The notes beneath the pieces were generated by a model. The model worked only from the letters and a program-made list of their open reading frames with translations. It had not been told where the DNA came from and did not search any database. From Aurelia coerulea (Eukaryota; Cnidaria; Scyphozoa; Semaeostomeae; Ulmaridae), in assembly GCA_039566865.1 (NCBI GenBank), contig CM076958.1, positions 1,674,001 through 1,738,000 on the forward strand: a stretch of 64,000 nucleotides of DNA, read 5' to 3'. A program made the position numbers and the translations under genes. Numbering within the stretch: the first letter of the stretch is position 1; each line of letters opens with the position of its first letter. Positions 62,001-64,000 of the stretch are shown piece by piece.

Positions 62001-63772
62001 TACACCATTGGCAATTTTTTTCAAAAAAGATTCATCAAAAATCCTCAAAAATTCATTTTTTCCGATAGGAGTTGGTACACTTTTCACAGTAGTCAAACGA
62101 TTTTTAATTTATCACTGATCAAATAAACGAAACCTTTGTTTTTTTCATCTGTTTGAGTTGCTTATCAAGTAGCGATATCCACATAGCATGATTCTATTTA
62201 GAACTGATTTTCGTTTTTGATCTTCATTTGTTTTTTCTTTGTCTTTTGCTTTGTGTTTTAAGCTTATATTATTGTTGCAGGGTGGACCAGGAAAAGATGG
62301 AAGCAAAGGAGATAAAGGAGACGGTGGGATGAAAGGCAACAAGGTGCGTTTTTATTACGAAATAATTTTCTTTGATTAATTTTAAACTTTGCAACATAAA
62401 GGGGCTCTGTCGCCAAATTGTAAACAAATCTGTAAACACCATTGTTTGAGGCACATGTCCATTGTCTTCTACAGTTTCACAATACATATATACTTAATTA
62501 CTATACTTATAAGCTACTCTACTCTACTACAAGGACAAGACCATGGGGAGCATCTACCCACAACAATAATTATGTCTACGGTTTATTTGGTGGCTTCACC
62601 CAAGACACAAAAAGTAGCTGTGAAAAATCCACTTATATCTGAGCGGTCGTAAGAGATAGGAGTGTTTGGTTTGTTACTTTGTAAAGTACAAAGGTTTATC
62701 TTCAAAATGACGCTTTCATTTTGCAAAGGGATGAACTCTCTGTGTGATATCGTCTTTCAAAAAGCTGCGGAATCTGGAGATTTTGAGACGGAGCGCCCTC
62801 AAGTGTTATGATGAACTGATACAAAATATTTCCTATTTGTTTTGTGTCGTGTTTTTTTCCTTTTCTTTCTTTTGTCGTTCCATATTGCTGAGGTAGATTA
62901 CCAGGAACAAGGACTAAAATTTTTTCCCGTTTTAACCCTACGAGTTTAAAAGTTCAAATTTTCTTTTTTGACCAGTAATCTGCCTTAGCTGTGTTGTTTT
63001 GTTTTCTGTTTTGTGTAATGTATCTTTGATTTTGTCGTTTTTTGTTCTTTGTTTTGTGTATTGAAAATTAATTTGAATTGTAAGTGCCATCCATAGTGAA
63101 GACCCGGTGACTTTATGTCTTTTTTATCATGGATGGTACAGTGTAATGTAAGTATAAATATTGTAGTTTTTAATCTTGATAGAAACAAAAACAAAAAATA
63201 CAAATATTTTCTTCGATGTTCTTCGTTTTTTGCCTTCAAAACTATCAAAGTTAACATGCACTGTTTCTACTATTGCTTACCAGATTTTCTTTTTCACAGG
63301 GTGAAGTAGGAGATGATGGCCGCGATGGCCCCATTGGACCGAAAGGACTTAAGGTATATTTTCTTATCTGTTCTATGCGACCTTGAACTTAAGTAATTCT
63401 CCTGTTGTAGCTGAAATAGTTTCATATCGTACAGGTGCCAATATCAAAGCTTCTGGATGCTTACTTGTTTCCTGGCTTTTGGGGAGGAGGTAGACGGAGT
63501 ACCTTTGTCTGTTATTTCCATCGTTCCCCAGAGGCCAATTGTTTTTACATATGATATGTTTACAACTAAAACCAACCAATTTCACATCTGAAATTTTCCT
63601 TTTATGATTCACTTTTCAGGGTGAACCAGGAACTCCTGGAGAGACAAGATTCGTAAAAGGGATTCTGGGACCACGAGGAATTCAAGGCACAAGAGGACCT
63701 ATTGGTCCCATTGGCCCTGTTGGACCAACTGGCCCTCCTGGCCCACCTGGAATCTCACCTACGCTACCTCCG
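22425..63772 (+). CDS. Large secreted collagen gene: TSPN + mucin-like repeat + interrupted Gly-X-Y (multiplexin-like), 18 exons, 3' end outside window
   Basis: Joining 18 exons with GT/AG borders gives 2,489 open codons, and every intron is phase 0. Domain order is signal peptide (about 1-17), TSPN/LamG-like domain (about 18-226), Thr-rich mucin-like region (227-1987), then interrupted collagen triplets (from about 2000). The product should be exported and trimerise as an extracellular matrix collagen. TSPN plus mucin plus many short helix interruptions is the arrangement of collagens XV/XVIII. Fibrillar collagens instead carry one long unbroken helix, which is not what is seen here. The endostatin domain that would prove the class is not in the window, so a FACIT-like or cnidarian-specific collagen remains possible. 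The exon chain is my model from splice signals and frame; a 5' UTR exon and small missed exons are possible. Introns 1 (12.0 kb), 2 (5.7 kb) and 5 (5.3 kb) are inflated by mobile elements. Confidence 0.85.
23095..23856. mobile_element. Two head-to-tail AAGAAACT-type MITEs (copies g and h) in intron 1
   Basis: Copy g (23095-23456) opens TACACGTATTTTTTATGAG and has the family order of words. Copy h (23465-23856) starts TACACGTAATTTTTATGAG and is in the opposite interior orientation. Both are 360-390 bp. Confidence 0.82.
24229..24310 (-). mobile_element. LINE 3' tail fragment with ATC microsatellite
   Basis: ATCATCATCATCATC is followed by AATAGCATAAAAGCTCTACC. On the minus strand this looks like a LINE 3' UTR ending in an (ATG)n tail. 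No coding part is left. Confidence 0.45.
24520..24962 (+). mobile_element. LINE 3' end with RT C-terminal remnant
   Basis: 24538-24789 encodes [20 protein letters not shown] and further residues, the C-terminal Cys/His segment typical after LINE reverse transcriptases. A 3' UTR follows, ending in the simple tail GAAAATCTGAAAATCTGAAA. The RT core is absent, a strong 5' truncation. Confidence 0.7.
25016..25425. repeat. GC-rich cluster of GGCTGGCTCG / CGAGCCAGCC motifs
   Basis: At least ten copies of GAGCCAGC or its complement. Two longer direct blocks (TACATGGAAGTGAGCCAGCC...GGCTGGCTCG) start near 25103 and 25242. The block contrasts sharply with AT-rich flanks and resembles an inverted/direct-repeat mobile element. 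Confidence 0.75.
27458..28120. repeat. Diverged dispersed repeat, copy 1
   Basis: Shares GGTGGGTGTAAAATTC, ATTACAGCGTAT, GACGTCA and TTTTGCTTGATACCATAT in the same order with 29952-30440. It contains a foreign piece at 27525-27610 (AGGCCTTTCGAGCCT) related to 57630-57690, and a 31-bp tandem duplication at 28021-28083. Confidence 0.7.
28374..28515. mobile_element. AAGAAACT-type MITE, partial copy i
   Basis: AAGTAAGAATTTGAGCTAGTACTG and CGTGAACATTTCAAAACA match one half of the family; the other half is missing. Confidence 0.65.
28990..29165. repeat. ATTCC-rich degenerate satellite
   Basis: Repeated ATTCCAT words over 170 bp. The complementary TGGAAT-rich DNA lies at about 30460-30990. Confidence 0.6.
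29331..29514 (-). repeat. TTTAAAGGGA-type repeat, inverted copy
   Basis: Reverse complement of the 20579-20772 copy (TTTAAAGGGAATCTAAGCAT at the left, GTGGCTTGAGCCAC at the right). Confidence 0.82.
29952..30440. repeat. Diverged dispersed repeat, copy 2
   Basis: Same word order as 27458-28120, diverged by many substitutions. Confidence 0.7.
30640..30812. mobile_element. Small inverted-repeat element
   Basis: AAGGCTAATTTCCAGTCGGT at the left is answered by ACTGACTGGAAATCAGCCTT at the right, with GAGTGGGCGGAATT against AATTCCGCCCGCTC inside. A second left-end copy lies just upstream (30597-30640). Confidence 0.8.
31357..31756. mobile_element. G-run-ended inverted element with TACCCTTGGCTAGAC subrepeats
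   Basis: CACGGGGG (16 G at 31362-31377) and CCCCCGTG (12 C at 31740-31751) are inverted ends. Inside are six or more copies of AATGGTACCCTTGGCTAGAC at 40-60 bp spacing. Confidence 0.75.
32115..32519. mobile_element. AAGAAACT-type MITE, copy j, TA-flanked
   Basis: CACGTATTTTTTTATAAGAA at the left and AAAAAAAATACGTG at the right, with TA on each side. It splits the surrounding repeat between GAGA and ATCGAA. Confidence 0.88.
32645..33000. mobile_element. Palindromic element with an inner G-run MITE
   Basis: The outer arms (32645-32696; 32950-33000) pair through TTCGAGGCT/AGCCTCGAA and ACTACCTTA/TAAGGTAGT. An inner element (32708-32924) pairs CTACAATCTCTTA with TAAGAGATTGTAG. It carries C10 at 32761-32770 and G17 at 32864-32880. 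Confidence 0.75.
33545..33697. mobile_element. AAGAAACT-type MITE, partial copy k
   Basis: Right half only, ending TTATAAAAAAGATACGTGCA. Confidence 0.65.
33834..34191. mobile_element. TTA-flanked MITE, second copy of the 177-558 type
   Basis: GACCCCGTTTATACGGTGCCGG and CCGGTACCGCGTAAACGGGGTC are inverted ends, bordered by TTA on both sides, as for the copy at 177. The interior differs (TTTTTATCCG/CGGACAAAAA-type words), so it is a relative with a different filling. Confidence 0.85.
34994..35065 (+). CDS. Exon 2: C-terminal strand of the TSPN domain
   Basis: A 72-bp exon (residues 203-226) lies between a good acceptor (TTTGCTGTTTCAG) and donor (GTAAGA). It encodes [19 protein letters not shown] followed by MGAKL. 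This is the closing motif of TSPN domains: a G-x-L-x-D-L strand, an S-D-P turn and the second conserved Cys (residue 221), expected to pair with Cys164 in exon 1. It completes the domain exactly where exon 1 stops (KRPFF | GLLYDL), which supports both exons although 12 kb of intron separates them. Confidence 0.88.
35368..35516. mobile_element. 148-bp hairpin element
   Basis: CCGAGGGGTGTATCACTCT pairs with AGAGTGATACACCCCTCGG, and inside AATCTCGTAC recurs on both sides. Confidence 0.82.
36045..36343. mobile_element. TACCGTAAAAGCTC-type MITE, copy C (left end lost)
   Basis: The interior (TTTGCATGTTAATTTTGATA, TTTAACTGGTAAAATTG) matches copies A and B. The right end AAAGCTTTTACGGTA is intact. 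Confidence 0.75.
36965..37550. mobile_element. GAGACGTAGGAA-type MITE, copy C, interrupted
   Basis: Interior GCACTTCAAGGGCACTG and GGGCACTTTTTGATTTATTG match copy A. The right end GGTTCCTACGTCTCTGC is split by the 37263-37534 insertion. Confidence 0.75.
37263..37534. mobile_element. Long-TIR element with 9-bp target duplication (MULE-like)
   Basis: TIRs of about 70 bp (TAGCCTACGCGTAGACCCAT at the left, its inverse at the right). GTTCCTACG is duplicated at 37254-37262 and 37535-37543. The intact site GGTTCCTACGTCTCTG exists at 6404. Nine-base duplications and long TIRs are typical of Mutator-like elements. No transposase. Confidence 0.88.
38136..39085 (-). repeat. GGGGCTCCGTCGCC-type repeat, split by a LINE
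   Basis: The ends GGAGCTCCGTCTCCAA (left) and GGCGACGGAGCCCC (right) are inverted. The body matches 39680-39925 and 62400-62805 in reverse (TGGTGGCCTGGGTGAAGCC and others). Confidence 0.72.
38259..39036 (-). mobile_element. 5'-truncated LINE with a 137-bp target duplication
   Basis: 38259-38395 and 38900-39036 are identical direct repeats of 137 bp. Between them (38396-38899) on the minus strand is a LINE 3' end. It has an ORF remnant (38786-38529) with [15 protein letters not shown], a motif usual near LINE ORF2 C-termini, and a 3' UTR ending in a TGAAAATGAAAATG-like tail. The tail sits exactly at the duplication border. Confidence 0.85.
39680..39925 (+). repeat. GGGGCTCCGTCGCC-type repeat, diverged copy
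   Basis: AAATTGTAACCAAATCTGTA, TTTGGTGGCTTCC and AAGGTTTATCTTCAAA follow the same order as at 62400-62805. A short hairpin GGTGGCTTC..GAAGCCACC is inside. Confidence 0.7.
40332..40512 (+). repeat. tRNA-derived SINE, separate copy
   Basis: ATATGGCGCAGTGGTATAAT with the A-box-like TGGCGCAGTGG, a B-box-like GGCTCGATACC at 40388, and the family body TTGAGCGTCATTATAAGAGG and CTGCGATCCCAACGC. Its left flank differs from the two composite copies, so the SINE moved on its own. It lies 260 bp before exon 3. Confidence 0.78.
40776..46058 (+). CDS. Exon 3: giant Thr-rich mucin-like repeat exon (1,761 codons)
   Basis: A single open exon runs from acceptor TCTGTCAACAG to donor GTAATT, phase 0 at both ends, and encodes residues 227-1987. 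Composition is dominated by Thr, Lys, Glu, Pro and Ser, with very few aromatics and no Cys that I can find. About 290 irregular Thr-rich residues come first, with basic patches such as KKKRR and RRK. Then come about 60 units of a 14-residue repeat of the type [14 protein letters not shown], then eight 28-residue units, then about 340 non-repetitive Thr/Ser-rich residues. Dense Thr/Ser-Pro suggests heavy O-glycosylation and an extended rod. Vertebrate collagen XVIII has a mucin-like segment in the same place but far shorter. The next exon continues in frame. Confidence 0.9.
41650..44150 (+). repeat. 42-bp coding minisatellite (14-residue units), about 60 copies
   Basis: The period is 42 bp (example: GAAGCAAAAACTACCTCCAA plus 22 further bases), counted directly from line spacing. 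It alternates a constant half (TTSKPEV or TTSRPEV) with a variable half ([35 protein letters not shown]). Units carrying PTAKVEQ recur at roughly 42803, 43013, 43349, 43643 and 44021. These are intervals of 5, 8, 7 and 9 units, so a higher-order block of variants has itself been duplicated. Length is a multiple of three throughout, so copy-number change keeps the frame. Confidence 0.95.
44313..44984 (+). repeat. 84-bp coding repeat (28-residue units), 8 copies
   Basis: CCAGCTACT starts recur every 84 bp from 44313 to 44901, giving eight units that read [20 protein letters not shown] plus AQTTTKVE with variants. Each is a pair of diverged 42-bp units, so this array grew from the same ancestor but expanded with a doubled period. 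The stretch at 44481-44648 (variant [11 protein letters not shown], then [11 protein letters not shown]) is repeated nearly verbatim at 44817-44984, a 168-bp superunit. Confidence 0.92.
46549..47345. mobile_element. Foldback element with about 200-bp inverted arms in intron 3
   Basis: Left arm 46549-46770 and right arm about 47155-47345 pair through GTATGTGGCCGATATTC, TTGGTAAAATCACTCATC and AGAAACTACGAAAAT-like words, with moderate divergence. Between them are a smaller hairpin (CTGGTCCATGATTTACTT at 46775, inverse at 46877) and a TAGCTATTCT MITE (46895-47063). The right arm ends about 25 bp before exon 4. Confidence 0.78.
46895..47063. mobile_element. TAGCTATTCT-type MITE, copy d
   Basis: TTTTAGCTATTATTCTGAAAAG at the left, CTCTTTAGTAGAATAGC at the right, family interior TTCGAATGTGCACAATAGTG. 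Confidence 0.78.
47372..47500 (+). CDS. Exon 4: first Gly-X-Y triplets plus Cys-bearing spacer
   Basis: A 129-bp exon (residues 1988-2030) with acceptor TCATTTCTAG and donor GTAATT. Thr-rich text continues for 12 residues, followed by five collagen triplets ([15 protein letters not shown]). A spacer then carries Cys2015 and an N-glycosylation sequon at 2027 (NVT). It marks the change from mucin to collagen. The Cys could link chains. Confidence 0.85.
47604..47876. mobile_element. TACCGTAAAAGCTC-type MITE, copy D
   Basis: Interior TTTTACCCCATATTTTGCGG and AATAGAGCTTTTACAGTA match the family in reverse; the left end is worn. Confidence 0.7.
48131..48545. mobile_element. TACCGTAAAAGCTC-type MITE, copy B (complete)
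   Basis: TACCGTAAAAGCTCTATTAC at the left and TGATAGAGCTTTTACGGTA at the right. The interior is rich in CCCCCTCTCTAATAAG words. It lies in intron 4. Confidence 0.85.
48789..48857 (+). CDS. Exon 5: non-collagenous spacer ending at the helix start
   Basis: A 69-bp exon (2031-2053) with acceptor TCTCGTTCAG and donor GTACGC. It encodes a Thr/Lys spacer with Cys2046 in [12 protein letters not shown]. The last triplet GLK runs straight into the first long collagen run of exon 6. Confidence 0.8.
49653..49735. repeat. TAGCTATTCT-type MITE, partial copy e
   Basis: TTTTAGCTATTCTAAATCTT and TTTTCGAATGTGCATAATAG match; the right half is absent. Confidence 0.6.
50590..51530 (-). pseudogene. Decayed LINE ORF2 C-terminus
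   Basis: 51442-51236 (minus) encodes [20 protein letters not shown] and EEYIEHLC, the Cys/His segment at the end of LINE ORF2. Upstream frame is broken by stops and the rest is unrecognisable. A 26-bp direct duplication (TTTTAGCCAACCATGTTTAT) lies at 51140-51188. The left boundary is uncertain. Confidence 0.55.
52790..53194. mobile_element. TA-flanked MITE with CAGTAGAAACCC ends
   Basis: CAGTAGAAACCCGCATAAAA at the left and its exact inverse at 53167-53192, with TA on both sides. AAGAACC words recur inside. CAGT-starting TIRs with TA duplications suggest a pogo/Tc1-mariner mobiliser. Confidence 0.85.
53227..53358. mobile_element. Hairpin element with 9-bp target duplication
   Basis: Arms TAGACTTGCTCCAAGTCTTG and inverse, about 50 bp each, holding TTCGGGCCTACTCG. 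TCAAGTACC is duplicated exactly at 53218-53226 and 53359-53367. MULE-like by duplication size. Confidence 0.88.
54131..54175 (+). CDS. Exon 6: collagen, 5 triplets
   Basis: A 45-bp exon ([15 protein letters not shown]) with acceptor TTCTTTCTAG and donor GTAAAT. It starts with a full Gly codon and ends after Y, and its length is a multiple of nine as in classical collagen exons. Confidence 0.88.
54834..54941 (+). CDS. Exon 7: collagen, 12 triplets
   Basis: A 108-bp exon, acceptor ACCTCTGCAG, donor GTTTGC. Twelve perfect triplets run from [12 protein letters not shown] to GPRGIQ. Its length equals the 108-bp unit common among fibrillar collagen exons. Confidence 0.9.
55516..56111. mobile_element. 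Foldback element with about 250-bp TIRs and 9-bp target duplication
   Basis: Left arm about 55516-55772 pairs with right arm about 55864-56111 (for example ATGCCCGCGGCAGATGTGTA on one side, TACACATCTGCCGCGGGCAT on the other). ATTTCTAGG is duplicated at 55507-55515 and 56112-56120. Mutator-like. It sits in intron 7 and contains no transposase. Confidence 0.88.
56207..56331. mobile_element. Small hairpin element starting TAGACTTATGA
   Basis: TAGACTTATGACGATGAGTC pairs with GACTCATCATCATAAGTCTA, and CGTATCCCT with AGGGATACA. The first seven bases match the 53227 element, so they may be kin. It lies 86 bp before exon 8. Confidence 0.82.
56417..56452 (+). CDS. Exon 8: collagen, 4 triplets
   Basis: A 36-bp exon [12 protein letters not shown] between TGTCTCGCAG and GTACAT. 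It is too short for ORF scanning but is placed firmly by the frame, the triplets and both splice sites. Confidence 0.85.
57094..57156 (+). CDS. Exon 9: collagen, 7 triplets with RGD
   Basis: A 63-bp exon between CATTTTTGCAG and GTAAAA encoding [19 protein letters not shown] plus AK. It contains an Arg-Gly-Asp tripeptide at 2119-2121, a possible integrin motif, although RGD inside a triple helix is often cryptic. Confidence 0.88.
57590..57740. mobile_element. Hairpin repeat with AGGCCTTTCGAACTTATG
   Basis: AAATCAGCACACTAAGGCCT and its inverse AGGCCTTGGTGTGCTGATTT flank a short centre. A related single arm lies at 27545-27610. Confidence 0.8.
58021..58065 (+). CDS. Exon 10: collagen with a 6-residue interruption
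   Basis: A 45-bp exon between TTCGTTACAG and GTAGGC reading GEPGDY, then KIIEIT without glycine, then GPM. This is the first break in a run of about 31 triplets (GLK of exon 5 through exon 10). Confidence 0.85.
58427..58489 (+). CDS. Exon 11: end of helix and start of non-collagenous spacer
   Basis: A 63-bp exon between CTATTTCACAG and GTAAAT. It has three triplets (GPS GKK GDR) followed by [12 protein letters not shown], an amphipathic heptad-like stretch that could form a short coiled coil between helices. Confidence 0.82.
58548..58635. repeat. ATTC tetranucleotide microsatellite
   Basis: About a dozen ATTC units with GCTC variants at the left, in intron 11. Confidence 0.9.
58901..58960 (+). 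CDS. Exon 12: Cys-containing non-collagenous spacer
   Basis: A 60-bp exon between TATTCCTTAG and GTAAGC. It encodes [20 protein letters not shown] with Cys2182 and an N-glycosylation sequon NAS at 2188. It is the only exon here without a collagen triplet downstream of exon 3. I place it by splice sites, phase 0 and continuity with exons 11 and 13. Confidence 0.72.
59550..59888 (+). CDS. Exon 13: spacer then long collagen run
   Basis: A 339-bp exon (2194-2306) with acceptor TTTTGCTCCAG and donor GTAATG. The first 27 residues are spacer with Cys2204 and a sequon NGS at 2217. These are followed by 27 uninterrupted triplets starting [12 protein letters not shown] and including a second RGD (2250-2252). 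The end has a one-residue slip (GI then GSK). With exons 11-12 it makes a spacer of about 59 residues with two Cys. Confidence 0.9.
60517..60552 (+). CDS. Exon 14: collagen, 4 triplets
   Basis: A 36-bp exon [12 protein letters not shown] between GATTTTTTGTAG and GTAAGA. Identified by triplet pattern and phase-0 splice sites. Confidence 0.85.
61358..61600 (+). CDS. Exon 15: short interruption then 25 collagen triplets
   Basis: A 243-bp exon (2319-2399) between TTGTATTGCAG and GTAAGT. Six non-collagen residues (RIENIR) are followed by 25 perfect triplets beginning [12 protein letters not shown] and ending GARGKD. Length is 27 x 9 bp. Confidence 0.92.
62281..62343 (+). CDS. Exon 16: collagen, 7 triplets
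   Basis: A 63-bp exon between TTATTGTTGCAG and GTGCGT encoding [20 protein letters not shown] plus K, a strongly charged helix segment. Confidence 0.88.
62400..62805 (+). repeat. GGGGCTCCGTCGCC-type repeat, copy with insertion
   Basis: GGGGCTCTGTCGCCAAATTG at the left, GAGACGGAGCGCCCTC at the right. The middle holds a foreign piece (62486-62575) resembling the LINE 3' region at 1075-1190. Confidence 0.72.
63300..63353 (+). CDS. Exon 17: collagen, 6 triplets
   Basis: A 54-bp exon between TTTTTCACAG and GTATAT encoding [18 protein letters not shown]. 54 bp is the classical collagen exon unit. Confidence 0.88.
63620..63772 (+). CDS. Exon 18: collagen with a 4-residue break, entering a new spacer; last exon in window
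   Basis: A 153-bp exon (2439-2489) between CACTTTTCAG and GTAAAT. Three triplets, a break (RFVK), then 11 triplets ending GPPGPPGIS and PTLPP, which starts the next non-collagenous spacer. The donor is intact, so the gene continues past the right edge. Confidence 0.9.
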
Positions 63773-63812
63773 GTAAATACATTTCCAAAACTTTTACATT
63801 TTTTCGTGCTTG

Positions 63813-64000
63813 GATGATAACGAAATACAAAGAATAGGAGAATTGAATGGCTACTGATCCTAATGACTTTCTACGACTGTAAAAAGTGATAACGATCAGC
63901 CCTCCTTTGTTTCAAGGCAGTCTGTTGTGCATCTGATTGGATGATAATGACAATACAAAGAATATGAGAATTGAATGGCTACTGATCCTAATGACTTTCT
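63813..64000. repeat. Direct repeat, two copies of about 60 bp, period about 129 bp
   Basis: TTGGATGATAACGAAATACA...GAATGGCTACTGATCCTAAT recurs from about 63938 to the window end. It may continue beyond. Confidence 0.8.

Noticed and set aside
1..64000. CRISPR arrays, bacterial operons or phage modules
   Set aside because: The tandem repeats are coding minisatellites or eukaryotic element parts; no spacers, cas genes or prokaryotic gene structure are seen.

Overview
The window looks like a piece of a repeat-rich metazoan nuclear genome, most likely a cnidarian such as a coral or sea anemone. The evidence is an animal-type collagen gene with spliced exons, many short non-autonomous DNA transposons, several 5'-truncated LINEs and a tRNA-derived SINE. 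There are no operons, ribosome binding sites or prokaryotic genes. The cnidarian assignment is inference; 'metazoan' is firm because of the collagen architecture.

Region by region: (1) 1-22.4 kb holds no convincing host gene. It is a mosaic of MITE-like inverted-repeat elements, a fairly fresh LINE insertion with an open reverse transcriptase frame (about 1031-3318, minus strand), a SINE-containing composite repeat present twice in opposite orientations, and a 103-bp tandem array. (2) 22.4-63.8 kb is one large plus-strand gene. I model 18 coding exons, all separated by phase-0 introns. They encode a signal peptide, a thrombospondin-N-terminal-like (TSPN/LamG) domain split over two exons, a single 5,283-bp exon for a Thr/Lys/Glu/Pro-rich mucin-like region built from about 75 copies of a 14-residue repeat, and then interrupted Gly-X-Y collagen segments with short Cys-bearing non-collagenous spacers. 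The gene runs off the right edge. (3) The introns are as repeat-rich as the intergenic DNA. They hold nested MITEs, LINE 3' ends (one with an unusually long 137-bp target duplication), long foldback elements with 9-bp target duplications, and G-run-containing inverted repeats.

How the parts work together: TSPN, then a mucin-like linker, then an interrupted triple helix is the domain order of the multiplexins (vertebrate collagens XV/XVIII). The product is therefore probably a secreted basement-membrane or matrix collagen whose mucin-like arm is greatly expanded. The defining C-terminal endostatin/NC1 part would lie beyond the window, so the family assignment stays provisional. The expanded 42-bp coding minisatellite, with a higher-order structure and a second 84-bp array fused to it, is the most unusual functional feature. 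The transposon layer records several insertions whose empty sites, target duplications or nesting order can be read directly within the window.
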